NCBI GenBank assembly: GCA_038502055.1
Contig: JAXRKN010000044.1
Span: 9,449,501-9,513,500, forward strand
Length of the DNA stretch: 64,000 nt
Reading direction: 5' to 3'
Origin: Tanytarsus gracilentus
Taxonomy: Eukaryota > Arthropoda > Insecta > Diptera > Chironomidae
The notes beneath the pieces were generated by a model. That model saw only the letters and a list, made by a program, of their open reading frames with translations, searched no databases and was not told the DNA's origin. Positions 12,801-25,656 of the stretch are shown here, in pieces (the stretch's first letter is position 1; every line of letters starts with the position of its first letter). The position numbers were made by a program, and so were the translations under genes.

Positions 12801-15800
12801 ACTTCTCACCAAAAAAAACTTTATATTGTATATGTTTGGATGCCTTTAGCTATGATATGAATAATATGCTTTTTTTTATTCACAATTTATTTTCATCGTC
12901 GAGCTACTTATCGATTTTTTCCTTTCTCACAATGTGGCACTCAACAAAATCCTCACTCATGGTGACGATTTATTTATTTTTTTCGGTCTTCTTCTTTAAT
13001 TTTTGGGTTTTAAGTGACAGCAGTTGGGAAATTTGCTGGAGCTTTAATAAGAGTGTGAATTTTAAAAATTTCCAACTGGGTTTCTGAAAACATTTTCAAG
13101 CACAAAATTTTATTTGCTCCCACTCGAGTGTCCTCTCGTTCCTATTTTTGATTTAAAAATACCGTGCTTGGCCTTTTTCGTCTCTTTCATTCACATTTTT
13201 CTATCTAAATTTTATCACCCTCTCTCGGACACACACAAATGTCACTTTACGACCGGCAATTCCCACACAATGAATATTTTTCGGGATATGAACTGAAAGA
13301 GAGATTCAAAGCGACATTAATCTCAGTTCGCCTGCAAATGGAGAATTTTTTTCTATCGTTATCATCTCGCTTCTGCAACTGACGGTGTACATTTTTAAAG
13401 GCTCAGCACGTTGATATCATTCATTTCGTTATATGTGGTTATTTATCATTAATTTTATATGACATACGGATGATAGATGCATATACAACTTCATTTGTGG
13501 CTTACATGCTCCGCCCATTCATCTCCTGTTGAGGTTTTAAGCTTTTAAACGACATCAATAAAAAAGTCATGATGTTTAGAAAAGGAAATTTAAAATCCAT
13601 TCAGCAAAACTAAAAGGGAAAACATTTTCTTGAGTGTGTTGTGTGATTTTTAAAAATTTTATTCTCTCACGTGGAAGTAAAACGCGATATCGCGACTGAA
13701 GAAATTATTCAGGATGCTTTTAACATTTGAAAGAGAGAAAAGTCGGAAATCATTTTTCCCTTTACTGTTTTTTCATCCTCACGATCGCGATTTAGTCCTA
13801 ACATTCGGGAGAGAGAAATCGCATACGAAAAAATGAGAATAAAAACGTGTTACATATTAAATTATGCAAAAGTTTTTCCACTCAACTTTTTAACCGTCAT
13901 AGCGTGAAATTTTACCTCGCTCACTTTCGCACTTGATTTCACATCTCGCAACGCTTTGGCGAGAAAAAGGGGTGGAAACTTGGGGTGCAAATTTATAGAA
14001 CGTGAAAATCGTAGATTGAACAAAATTAATTATATTAATGCTGAAAATTTATCATAACTGCATAGTTTCCATCCCCTTCAAGAACACCCTTGAAGAAAAA
14101 TTCCTTATCTTCAATAAAATCATAATAAAATAGTTAGCGTACACAACAAAAAATGCATAGCGACGATGATGAAAACAACAAGAAAGAGAAAAAAGTTTAA
14201 TATTCACATTAAAGAAGAAGACCTAGAAAAATAAACTTTAGGGATTTTCTCTCTCTCTCTCGCTCAATGGCTGATGATGAATGCTGAGCACATACTAAAT
14301 TTCATTTAAACATCAAATCACATTGGAGACAAAATAAAATCTCTGTGAATGTCATTTCGATCGGATATGGAATGTAGGAAGAAGAAAAAATCAATATACA
14401 AAGATGGAGATTGAATGATTGGAAACTGAATGTTTTTACAATAATTAAAATCCTCAGTTGTCTCTCTCATTCCTTGCATGCACTCCCGCTGCTCTCATTG
14501 TCTTTCCTCTCAAACTCAATTTCAATCAATTTTTCTATATCCGACTAGATCCTATGTACATTTCAAAAATATAAACACTTTTCAGTCTTTAAAAAAATCT
14601 TTCTCTGCCTCTTTCTACAATTTGTAAATCTCTTCTTGAATTATATTGGAATTTTAAAGTATAAAGGACATGAATATATACAAACAATTTCACAAAATAA
14701 GACGAATTTTCTCGGGATCTGGTTTTTATTGAAAATTCTCAAGGTTTGGAAATTTAAAAAGGAAAATAAAAATGTTGAAAATAATTTTAAACTGAAAATA
14801 GACAAATCCTAACACGATTTTAAACTATGAGAAATTTTAAAAAAAAAATCCTTTAAAAATTTCCATTCCTTGACTATTTAAAAATTACACAAAAATCCTC
14901 TCAAAAAAAACTATACAAAAAAATTAAAAAATTGTTATACGCTTTTAATGATTTTAAATCGATATTAAAAAAACTAAAATGAATCCTAAAATTCGAAATA
15001 ATGACAAAAATGGAGTTGAAAATTTTAAGAATTTTAATTAAAGTATAAAAAAACATTGGAAACAAAAGTTTGGCACATTAGTAAAAATGAGATATAAAAT
15101 TATGAATAAAAAAACATGAAAAATGCTTCCTTAGAAAATTTTAAAAACTCTTCTGACGATAAGATGAAAAAAATATATCATAAAAGTTATGTGAGAACAA
15201 AAATTTTGAACGAATATTGTATGAATGGACGATAAACAAAAGATGAAAATTAGATATTAAAAATATCAATTTAAAAAAATTTCGTTGAAGAATTTAGTTT
15301 AAAAAATATAAAATTTGATAAAGAATAAAAAAATTGATGAAAGCTCTTTCACTATTATAAAAAAAACTATGAACAATGATGAAAAAAATCTTCAATTGTT
15401 AATAATTAGTTGATGAATAAATAATGAATTTTAGGTGATAAGTCTCTCACACACACAAAAAGAACACTAAACACATACACAAACACCGCAGAACATGAGT
15501 CGCAAAAGTCTTATATAGAAGAGATTGTTGAATTGTAAATTTTTATTAAAAAAACACACAAAAGACACATGAGTACACCACAAAACATAACTCCAAGGGA
15601 AGATGATCAAGTTTGGGTGAAATATTTTGAAGGATGTTTAATTTACTTTACAAAAATTATTACTTTTTGCCAAATGCCTCAAAATATTTTACTCCAAACA
15701 TATTTTTCACCCCTTGAAATTTCTTCTCCAAAAAAAAATGAATAAAAATTAAAAAATAATGTTGAAGGATTACCATCCAGGAAAAAACCCAAAAAAAATT

Positions 15801-18800
15801 ATTATATACATCATTTTGAGCAATCACCTACAACTCATCTGAGAGTCATATTAACGTCAAAGAAAATTTACTCGTTATTGACTGGCTTTTACCATCGAAG
15901 AAAACTCCTCCAAAAAAAAATGTCACAAAAATTGCCGTCTCTATGATTGAAAAATAACGTTAACATACTTCAGAGTGTGTGTGGTGTAATTGAAGAAAAA
16001 AAAACAATTAAGAAAACTAATAATAAAAATGTTGTTAAAATATATTAAAAAAAGTAAATTGTTAAAAGTATAGAAAAAAATTGTTTTTCATTTACATGTT
16101 CGTCAATTATTTTTTTTTCTAATTAAAATATTTAAGGGAAGAAAATTTTTGCAGTCCAATTCATTTTCTTATTTTTAGTTCAGTGAATTTTTTCTCATTC
16201 ATGAAATAAAAGTTGATGGAAAGTTGAGGAGGAAAAGTTTCCTTTTGAGTTAATAGCGTAGAAATTCGACATAATTTTTCTGCTTCTTCTTCTTTCGGCA
16301 TCATCATAATCATTATTTAGTCCAATTTTGTTGCAAGCTGCAGCAAAAAAAGCGAAAGAGGTTTCTACAAAAGCTACTGTCTTCAACTGAATTTTTATTT
16401 TCTAAAGATTGGGTAAGTTCATCTTTGTTGGATGTTTAAAAACTTATTGTTTTTTTAAAAAAGCTCTTTTAAATTCAAAAGTTTAGAGAATTTTTTTCAG
16501 CTTTCATCAGAATTCTAAATTGAGAAACTTTTTGTTCCAGAACTATTCAGACAAAGACAGTAGTTTTCTCATATTGAAAGCAGAAAGGATGATGATGAAG
16601 AATTAATGCGAAATCTCACTCGAGAAACTTTCCATCAATGTAATTTCAAGTTGATCGTTGAGTTCCTCTTTTGTTGTTGTATGATAACGATTTTCAAAAG
16701 GTGAATTTTTTCGTTCTACATTTTTTTTTTACTTTTTCAACTTTGTTCTCATTTCCTCGGGGCTTCCAATACACACCAGTAGTGAAGATGAGATGATATT
16801 GTTGTCTTTTTATCCTCATTTTATCCTTCCCAAAGTGTTACATTTCCCATCCACTACCACCATCGCTTATACAGAACTTCACGTAGTCAATGTTACTAAT
16901 TTCCATACGAATATACAAAAAAACGGTAGCGTTACTATATAAAGTTATATACATACATCATCATCTCATATATATATATACAATGTACCGTAGCTAGTGA
17001 GAGGAAGAATGTGTGACAAGTCACAAGTGTTAACAAGGATCACCATGATGAGATTTTTCTTTCTTTTATAATCAAATGACACTTTTTTGTGCCGATAAGT
17101 GCTTTTTCATTTTCCTTCAAATTTCCATTGAAACAATTCATAATGAAAGACATCGAAAGAGAGAGAAATTTAAAGAAAAAAAGGCAGAACCTCAAATGTG
17201 AGTAAACTTTTAGATATTTAAATTGTTGTGTGGTGTTTTAAAGTTGGTTTTTTGCTAGAATTTATGAAACGCATTAAAAAAATTCAAGAGCTGAAAAAGC
17301 ATTAAAAGATCTACAAATCTCATTTATAAAACCATGATTTTAATTAAATCCAAGCTTTTAAATTTTACGAGAGCTTTCTCGTCTTTTTTTGTAAATTATA
17401 ATATAATTGCAAAATTACAGAGGAAAACCTTCACATACTTTTTTCCTGCAATTTTCACCCATTTCCTCTCTTTAAAGCTCTTTAAAGTGCCGGAGTGATT
17501 CATGCATTCACGGTTGCACTCGAGATTACTCTACTTCTCATCTCCAAGAAAGCATAAAATGCATTTTGTAACATTTCATGATAAAATAAAATATCAGTTT
17601 TTATCTCATTTTTCAAAGTAGATCCATTTATTTCATTTTTATAGTCTAACGGATATTCTGTACAGACACATAAGAGATACAAGGAAATTAAATAAAATTC
17701 CCTCTTTTTTCTCCCCGCTTCAATAAATTTACGAGTTTTTCTCTCTCGGTTTTTTAATATATTTTTTTTTTCGTTCCACAATTTGCTTTCGTACTTCTTC
17801 ATCTTACTCGTCATCTCTCACACAATCGCCTTGAACATTCTTGGCCGATTGATGTTTAATTCATACATACATAGAAAGAGAGGGCAAAACGAATAAAAGC
17901 TCTCTCGTGCTAAAATAAATTACAACATCATCATCATTGATGCGATTTAAATTTCATATTTCTGTGCTGGCAAATTTTTTTGATCGCTCACTAGAGGCGT
18001 GTTTTAATCGCTGCTGCAAGTCATTAAATGTTTTTATAAAATTTTGTATGGTTTAAAACATAAATTTTTCAATATCCGTCCCTTGAAATTATTCCGCGCT
18101 TTGAATGAATCTTAAAAATCGTCTAACATTACTGCCGATGATGAGAAAAAATTATTTCTCGATGACTTTGCAAATTGTTTTCCTTACATTCGAGAGTGTG
18201 AATTTGCCTCCACAAAAGAATTTGATGAGAGATGAAGGAAAAGGCATTTAAATACTCGCCACTCTGTGTTGAATATTTGATACAATTTTATTTCGCTCTC
18301 CATTTTCCTCTCGATTAACTTTCATTGTCAAAAAATGAATACATTTATTAGAGCGATGCGAAAATGGAAAAATATTTCCAAGTCCAAGTTTGTTTTTATT
18401 GAATAATATGAAAATGGCAAAGGGAAGAGCGAGAACATTTTATTTTCGCTGTCTCGCTCGCTTGCACCCACCCTCCATTATGAAATACATACCCAAATGC
18501 TCAAAAGCAATCTAAAGTTTAATGTCAATTAAATGTATTAAGGAGATTTTTTTCTTTCTCTTTTTATATATATGCAAAAAAACGATGAATTGAGAGTTCA
18601 AAAAAGATTTATGACTTTGGTACGGGAAGATGTTCCGTTGTGGAAATTATATTTTGGGTCAGAGAAGTTTGAACTATTGAAAATATGCCAAGTAAGGCAT
18701 AAAACATGCATATGAGACATTGAAAAATTGCCCTCTTAAATCGTGTTCGGATTGAAAAGTTTTAATGATCAAAAGTTTTCTGAATGAAAAGAAAACAAAG

Positions 18801-21523
18801 TCAGAAAAATTTGATTAGGAAAAATTTATTCAAAGCTTTTTGAGCTTTTATTATTTGTTTAGAAAAAATTCCCTGTTAATTTGGAGCAGCTTTTTTAGCT
18901 ATTTCCGAAGTAAAAAAGAAGAAAAATACAGTGAGAATAATATTAAAGTCAAAGAAACCATTTTGCCTTTGCTTCTCTGTGTGCCCTTTGTGTAGCGAAG
19001 CAAAAAGAAGAATTATATAAAAAATATCCTTTTTCTTTTTTTTTGCTCGCTGAAACTTCTTTTTCACCTCACACTCCCACTCCCACATATATATAAATTC
19101 TCTATGCGACATAACAAAGAATTTGAGAGCGAAAGCTTTCAAAAGCTCCCTTGAGAATTTGCTTTCTTTTTGCGAGAGAGAGAGAGAGAGAGAATCACGA
19201 GTGACATTAGACGGAGGAAAGAGGATAGTAAGAAGAAGAATAACCAAATGCCACAATTTTAATGGGTGTAGTGAGGTATTCGGAAGGAAAAAGCTCAAAG
19301 GTAACACTACTGAAATTTTAAAGAATTGCCATTTTTACGAGCTGTCGAGTAAATTTCTCCTGTGAAGCACCATTGTAATTTCCTTCTTTCTACTGTACCT
19401 TCTTCTTTTACGAACATCTAGATCCTTATCGAAAAACACCTTCTTCTTCCATATTCTATGCCAACATTAAACTTTATTATTTTTTTCGCTCCTTTAATTT
19501 TTCATCTTTTTCGTTCCCAATTTTTAACGACAGTAAATTTAGTGCCGCAGAGAGCCAGAAAATTGACATTCATCCTTTCTCTTTCTTTTTGTATTAAGCT
19601 TTAGATCATTCAATATAGCATAAGGACGACCTTTTTTTTCTGTGTCGTGAGAATAAAAATGTTTGGAGATGATTGAGTGAGGAGATGTGGAAGAGACAAG
19701 TAGTGGAACGAAAGTTGATTTTGAAATGTCCTTGAGACTAATGGTCCATGTGTGGTCTACGAATTATACTTGTTTAACATAAATTTGCGAGAATTTTTCA
19801 CACAACAGAGATCAGAAATTTTTGGAGCTTTTAAAAAAATCTTGGATAAAATAAAATGGATTAAAGTATGAAACAGTTTTAAAAACAAAAGCAACAAAAA
19901 AAATTAAAATTCTCTCTCAAACTTTTTTCTAAAAGAAACTCAAAACTTCACTCGACATACTTAAAGCCACCACAAGATTTGAACTTTTCACTTCATGGCA
20001 ACATAAAAAGAAACAAATAAAAAAATAAACTTTTTTTCCTCTCATGAAAACTTTTTTAGGCAAGTCATCAAACTTTTTCCTCACAATCACCACTATAGTA
20101 TCCTAGTATACACATAGAACCCTCATGATATGCATAACTCTATAACAATAAAAAAATCTACAAGGATGTTGCACAATTGTGTATTTGTGTGTAGATTTAT
20201 TTTTCACCCCCTATCATTTTCACTGTGTTTTTTTTGTTGTATACTCACATTAAGTCCTTGCTACTGCATAACTTATAACGACTATATATCTAACAATAAA
20301 AAATCTCTGACCATTAAAATTATAAACTATATATTTATTCATTCTTCTTTAGATAATAAACTAAAAAAACTATAATAGCTCTTTTTCTCTACACATATAT
20401 ATGAAGAAATCCCATTTAAGCTCTCTAGAATAAAAAAAAATGCTGAAACGAGAGAAATAAAATATTAAATTATTGTTTAATGATGATTGAATGACCGGAG
20501 AGAAGAATAAAATAAAAATGAGATGATGATGAATTATAGAGTGAAGCATAACTCTGTCACAACACACTCACTAACTATTTTGTTTTTAAAAATGTTACTG
20601 ATATAGAAGAAAAAAAATGTTGTGTAAATAAGAAAAGCTCTCGAAAGCACTCTCATATGATATTTAAAAAAGTTTTTAGATGAAAAAAGTATTTGGTGAA
20701 GAAAATTGAATTTTTTAATAGTGATATCAATCACACAACAAAAATATATCAACAGCAGTAACGTGACGCGATCATCAACAATTTTAAAAGGAAATATGAA
20801 AGCTATGATTAATGAAATTATGAGACATTTAACTGAAAAACAAAAAAAAAATGCGTAAAAAATAAAAAAAAGTAAACGAAAAAAAAGTTTGCAAATTTGT
20901 TGTTGAGAAATAATTTTTGTCATTTTTTATTGTTGGGGTGAATGGGAAAATTGAGTCATGTGAAATTTATAGATTTTACTTTGTTCAATAATTTTCTATA
21001 AATTAAACGTGGCTTAATTTCCCCCTAGGCTGCTCATCAATACTTTTTTATTCTTTTTATCTCGTTCACAATTCATCAATGTTTCTCTTTCAGATTTCAC
21101 ACGTTTGATGCGGAAAATTCCTGTAAGCAAATAAGAAGAGCTCTAAATTTTCTTTTTATCGTTACGCTTTTAAATTTATTGAACACAAAAGGATTCATTT
21201 TTCTCATCGACGATGACGATCCTTCACAAAAGTTTTTCTTCATCATCTTCGTGTATTATGTACAATAAAATTTACTACACACATTTCGATGTTTCACTTA
21301 GAGTTTTCATGTGGTTTCTTTTAATTTTAGGCTGCAAATAAAATATTTAATGTTTTAAATTTATTAAAAAAATTTTTTTATGGAAAACAAGTTTAAAGTT
21401 GAAAGTTTCTTCACTTTATAGTAACCAAAAAGGAAAATTAATACGAGAAATTCAATCAACTATATTTACTTAAAAAAGCGGTACTTGAGTGTGTTTAAAA
21501 TACAGATAGTATAAAATCTATAA
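6901..21523. other. About 14.6 kb without a recognisable gene
   Basis: This stretch lies between the convergent ends of Nckx and separase. I read both strands and found no open frame longer than about 140 codons. Those present are low-complexity translations of T- or A-rich DNA with no recognisable domain, and I saw no tRNA, rRNA or known microRNA sequence. It holds simple repeats (a TC tract at 9831-9877, CA near 11347-11363, GA near 19173-19192) and many AAAGCTC/AAAGCTT words. It may contain regulatory DNA, an extended 3' UTR or an unspliced non-coding transcript. Confidence 0.5.
9831..9877. repeat. (TC)n microsatellite
   Basis: An uninterrupted run of about 23 TC dinucleotides in the gene-free stretch. 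It is the longest perfect dinucleotide tract I noticed in the window. Confidence 0.95.
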
Positions 21524-21529
21524 TTTATT
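21524..21529 (-). terminator. Candidate poly(A) signal of separase
   Basis: TTTATT on the plus strand reads AATAAA on the minus strand, about 80 bases beyond the separase stop codon. This is a suitable distance for a short 3' UTR. Confidence 0.4.
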
Positions 21530-21609
21530 CGTTTGAGCATGTTTTTACTTTCGCCATGAAGAAATCTTCGTTCAATGTGCCATCTTTTAACTAATTCATT
21601 CCCTCTAGT

Positions 21610-23662
21610 TTAATTTCTATTTTGCAATATTGAATTATAATTTGCCACTACGGGTAGGCCTCGATACACTAAAGAAGCTCTAAGCGCTATTGGCAGTTCC
21701 ATGTCACTTCGCATCCGTGTCACGACCTCGGGAAGACTCGGTGATGAGATAACTTCGCAAACCCTCGTGAAGGCTGTTAAGAATTTTTGTTTTAAATTTT
21801 CAGCTTTTAAAAGATAAAATTTTCTTTTCACTCACCCAACTGCCCATTTTTACGCCAATGATTTTTATCGATCAACTGCCAGTGAGGTTTAGCATTCGAT
21901 TGGATCCATGCGCTTAAAAGTCGAGTTGAACATAAGTCCGTTGAAAAATCCGAAACTGTCCAGAGAAAGCCGATAACTGCAAATGAAATGTCTTTAGCTT
22001 TTAGGAAGAGAAATACAAATATAAAAGATAAAATTTACCACAAGGAGAGTTCCCAAGATGGTAGTAATTGTGTGCGCCAACCAATTCACTATTCAATCCG
22101 GACGACGTGAGGCCAGTTGAGGCACAACCAAATAGGAACACAACTGATTTCGTTTTTAAATTATAAACGTTATCACTGAGTAGTGAAAGACCAGAGCCAT
22201 GACCACTATACACAAAAACATCACACTGCGAGAGCATTTCATTGTAATCTTCGGGTTTGTTTCGATAAAAGACTTTCCACGATGGCAGCCAGTAGTTGTA
22301 GAACTTTTTCATCCGCTCTTCCATCGAATTGAGATTATCGTCTGGATTAACAATTCCTTGACAGTTATTTATGTTAGCAAGAACATGTCCATTTATGTCG
22401 ATTGAGGCTTTGTGACCTTCCCACAATCGCTTCAAATTGGCAAAAGAACAAATTCGCGTGAATTCTTGTTGAGTGTTTATCATCTCAAAAGGCATTTGAT
22501 CGAGTAGTTCATCGACTATTAATATACATGGATGTGTTGAGGGATCATCATACTTAAACTCCTGTTTGATCCACGTGAGATGATCGTAAAGATCATTGAG
22601 GTCAATATCGTTATATCCGAGACTTGATTTGTCCTGTAGAATGTATGTGATTGCAACAAAAATTTGCTGATGTGAGAGAAGATCGGTTCGACGGGCAACG
22701 AGATGAATTAGTTTCTGCTGATAGTCGCTGAAGTAATTTCTCGTACTAAGGAACTCAATTACCTTCTTTCGAATCTCATTTTCGGTCTCGATTGATTTTC
22801 GGCTCTTAAAATTTCCCGTCATCGCACAAATCCACGGTCCAAGGAACCATGTGAGGTTGTTAATAACGTCTTGTACATAGACATCAATCTCTTGCGTTGC
22901 CTTTAAATATTTTTCTCTCATTTCTTTTTCAGACAGCGACTGTCCTGTTGTCATAAAGTTCTGCTGAGAATTATCCGCTATCAATTTGTTCAATTTGTAA
23001 ACCTTCTCGAAAATATTATCGAGAAATGTAGGTTTTTTAACATCAATCATGAGCATGTCCTTAACAGCTGAATGCTTAAAAATTGTCATCGATAAGCCGG
23101 TGTTGAATGTCACTATTTCATTGTATTTACTAGAGAGCCCATTTGGATTGTAGTTCTTGCTTAGTTGAATGACCGTCCATTCTTTGGGAAATTGGTTGCG
23201 GCACGTCGATACGATTTCGCGTTCGAGGTATTTATTGGCATTGTCAAATTGTGAAAAGTGCGAATGTTTTTCAATGTTATTTCCGCTCATTTGATAGTTC
23301 ATTTCCTTCTGTAGTTGATCAATATAGCACTGTATTTCTTCATTTTCGCAATCCCTATATGAGGAGCACTTTAGGCAAAAACTCGCCGTCTGATAGAAAA
23401 TTGCGAGGTTTTCATTCTTCTGGATGTTCCACGCCTCATACGCCCTCAATCGAAAGAGATCTGAAAATGGATAGTTGATTAGTAAATGATGCGAAATTCC
23501 GTGAAAATGACTCATAATGCCGCATTCAAAGTCAATTTTTAGCTATTTACGTTTTAGGGATGGCAAGCAAATTTCCTGATAATTGTCCATATTAATCTCA
23601 TAGCAATCTGAATCTTGCAATATTGGCTTTCTCGAGTCACTTGTGCTTCGATTGCGCGGCAT
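21610..23662 (-). CDS. Sse: Separase, short fly-type form
   Basis: Clan CD cysteine protease (family C50) that cleaves the kleisin subunit of cohesin at anaphase. Exons in transcript order: 23662-23551, 23460-22039, 21976-21836, 21773-21610; phases match and give 612 residues. The catalytic histidine is His458 in VYSGHGSG and the catalytic cysteine is Cys483 in LFGCAS. Upstream, LIVDELLDQMPFEMI near 352-364 is the hydrophobic strand and loop that precedes the active site in separases. The N-terminal helical-repeat half of vertebrate and yeast separases is absent, as in Drosophila, where SSE is about this size and pairs with the separate Three rows protein. The start at MPRNRST was chosen because the exon ends in a donor in the right phase, and a clean acceptor (CCATTTTCAG) lies inside the longer downstream open frame. 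Confidence 0.92.
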
Positions 23663-24033
23663 CACTGCCTGTTTATCACTCAATTAATGGCAATTTTTTA
23701 AATTTTTCTTTCTTTTGAACTTTTTTTTTCTGACAAAAACAAACGCTTGCTTTTTTCAGGTTGTCACGTGCCCTTCGGCATGGCCGTCTTGTCCCTGACT
23801 ATGTCCCTAATTTATTAATTTTTTTATTATTTTAATTTTGTATAAAACTAATAAGCTTAAAATATTTAATTAAAGAAACTTTAATAACTTTATTTAAGGA
23901 TAAAATTTTTAAAATTTCTCAGTTACTACTTTTTTTACATCGCGCGGGGCTTTGAACTTGATCGTTCTTTTCTTACCGACTCTCGAGTTTGCAAGTCGTG
24001 TCTCCACGAAAAAATTAATTAAAAAGTGTCAAA
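23663..24033. promoter_or_regulatory. Divergent promoter region between separase and Rack1
   Basis: The two start codons are 371 bases apart on opposite strands, so both promoters must lie here unless there are distal untranslated exons. On the Rack1 side, TTCTTTTCTT around 23965-23974 matches the polypyrimidine (TCT) initiator of insect ribosomal-protein and translation genes, which would give a 5' UTR of about 65 bases. No TATA box is obvious. Confidence 0.5.
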
Positions 24034-25369
24034 ATGACCGAAACCTTGCAATTAAAGGGCACACTTATTGGCCACTCAGGATGGGTCACACAAATCGCCA
24101 CGAATCCAAAGTATCCCGATATGATTTTGTCATCATCGAGAGGTAAAAAATATGAACTTGCGACCATAACCAAAAAATATTTAACTTAATGATTTTTTTT
24201 AGATAAGACTTTGATCGTTTGGCGCTTGTTGCGCGAAGCCAACTGCTATGGAATTCCCCAAAAGCGTTTGTATGGACACAGCCATTTCATCAGTGACGTG
24301 GTCCTCTCATCCGATGGCAATTATGCTCTTTCTGGATCGTGGGACAAAACTTTGAGATTGTGGGATTTGGCCGCTGGAAAGTCAACACGTCGTTTCGAGG
24401 ACCATACTAAGGTGTGACTTTGTCTCCCAATTATATTATAATGGGGCTGAATGTCTCTTGAAATTTGATTTAAATTTAAAAATGGGTTCGATGGGTTATT
24501 TTCCCTTGTCGCGTAAAATTTTCATAAATTTAAAAATAAAAATCCCAACTGAGCCTATGCGAGGCACAAGCCATGGTCGTCAATTCATTGACTTCCGTGA
24601 TAAATCCAATGGATGACTATGGAAGAACTAGCAATGGATTCGGTAAAGTAGAAAATTGTAGATTTAAGTGTAGAAATCTTTATTGGTCATGACTCGAGTC
24701 TAACAGTACTTTTTTTAACCTTTTATATAGGATGTTCTCTCAGTTGCTTTCTCAGCTGACAACCGTCAAATTGTCTCGGGATCACGCGACAAGACCATCA
24801 AGTTGTGGAATACTTTGGCCGAGTGCAAGTACACCATTCAAGAAGACGGACACTCCGATTGGGTTTCATGCGTTCGTTTCTCGCCAAATCAAGTCAATCC
24901 AATCATCGTGAGCTGCGGCTGGGATCGTACCGTTAAGGTCTGGAATTTGGCAAATTGCAAGTTGAAGTTGAACCACTACGGACACAATGGATATTTGAAC
25001 ACTGTCACTGTCTCACCCGATGGATCATTGTGCACTTCCGGTGGCAAGGACTGCAAGGCTCTCTTGTGGGATTTAAATGATGGCAAGCATTTGCATACAT
25101 TGGACCACAACGACATCATCAATGCCTTGTGCTTCTCGCCAAACCGCTACTGGTTGTGCGTTGCCTACGGATCGTCCATTAAAATCTGGGATTTGGCATG
25201 CAAGAAAATGGTTGAGGAATTGCGCCCAGGTGTCTCTGGAACTGACTCGTCGAAGGCTGATCCTCCACAATGCTTATCGCTCGCCTGGTCCACTGATGGA
25301 CAGACTTTGTTCGCTGGCTATAGTGACAACAAAATTCGTGTGTGGCAAGTTTCAGTTACTGCTCGTTAA
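24034..25369 (+). CDS. Rack1: RACK1, ribosomal WD40 scaffold
   Basis: Seven-bladed beta-propeller bound to the 40S subunit head, scaffolding protein kinase C and other signalling proteins. Exons 24034-24142, 24203-24411 and 24731-25369 give 318 residues, the usual animal length. The protein begins MTETLQLKGTLIGHSGWVTQ and repeatedly shows GH...WD signatures such as SGSWDKTLRLWDL, SGSRDKTIKLWNT and SCGWDRTVKVWNL, ending in IRVWQVSVTAR. Codon use is much more GC-rich at third positions than in its neighbours, as expected for a highly expressed gene. Its first intron is 60 bases. The second is 319 bases and contains a GC-richer structured island described separately. Identity is not in doubt. 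Confidence 0.98.
24545..24645 (+). ncRNA. Structured GC-richer island in Rack1 intron 2 (candidate intronic RNA)
   Basis: Inside an otherwise very AT-rich intron, about 100 bases are close to balanced in GC. They contain a hairpin: 24571-24581 pairs with 24612-24622 over 11 base pairs including two G-U, followed by a 4-base bulge and a further 5 pairs (24586-24590 with 24607-24611). Introns of ribosomal and RACK1 genes often host snoRNAs, which is why I flag it. However, I find no convincing C/D boxes and only weak H (ANANNA) and ACA candidates downstream. It could instead be a decayed or cryptic coding fragment, since one plus frame stays open for about 50 codons here. Confidence 0.22.
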
Positions 25370-25403
25370 GCACGACTAAAAGCATTTCCATAATGATATG
25401 AAA

Positions 25404-25420
25404 AATAAAGTCCAAATAAA
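25404..25420 (+). terminator. Tandem poly(A) signals of Rack1
   Basis: AATAAA occurs twice, at 25404-25409 and 25415-25420, 35-50 bases after the stop codon. This gives the very short 3' UTR typical of translation-machinery genes. Confidence 0.75.
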
Positions 25421-25656
25421 GAGCTTATTGGATGAAACAATCTTAAATATTTTTGCTTGGTTTTTATTGATTTGCATTTATTTTCAGAGTTTTAGTTCAT
25501 TTTTAACGGTTTTCAAAAATTTGAATTTCTAAACCCCTCGAGTTTAACAGACGTTTGCGAAATTAATGTTTTGCGCAAAATTAATTGAATAACTTTAGAG
25601 AGAAACAATTAAACTTGTGAAAACTGTCATATATCATCATTAACTATCGCAGCGCT

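Noticed and set aside
18876..19307. 143-codon minus-strand open frame in the gene-free gap
   Set aside because: Composition is Lys/Phe/Leu/Ser-rich from poly(T)/poly(A) and GA repeats, with no domain, no consistent splice context and no poly(A) logic.
21094..21122. Possible 29-base exon between TTTCTCTTTCAG and GTAAGC
   Set aside because: Both splice signals are good, but no flanking exons or known protein continue from it on this strand. At most it would be an orphan untranslated exon.
22001..23515. Taking the ATG at 23515 as the separase start
   Set aside because: An upstream exon (23662-23551) with its own ATG, a good donor, and a matching acceptor at 23461 in the right phase explains the sequence better.
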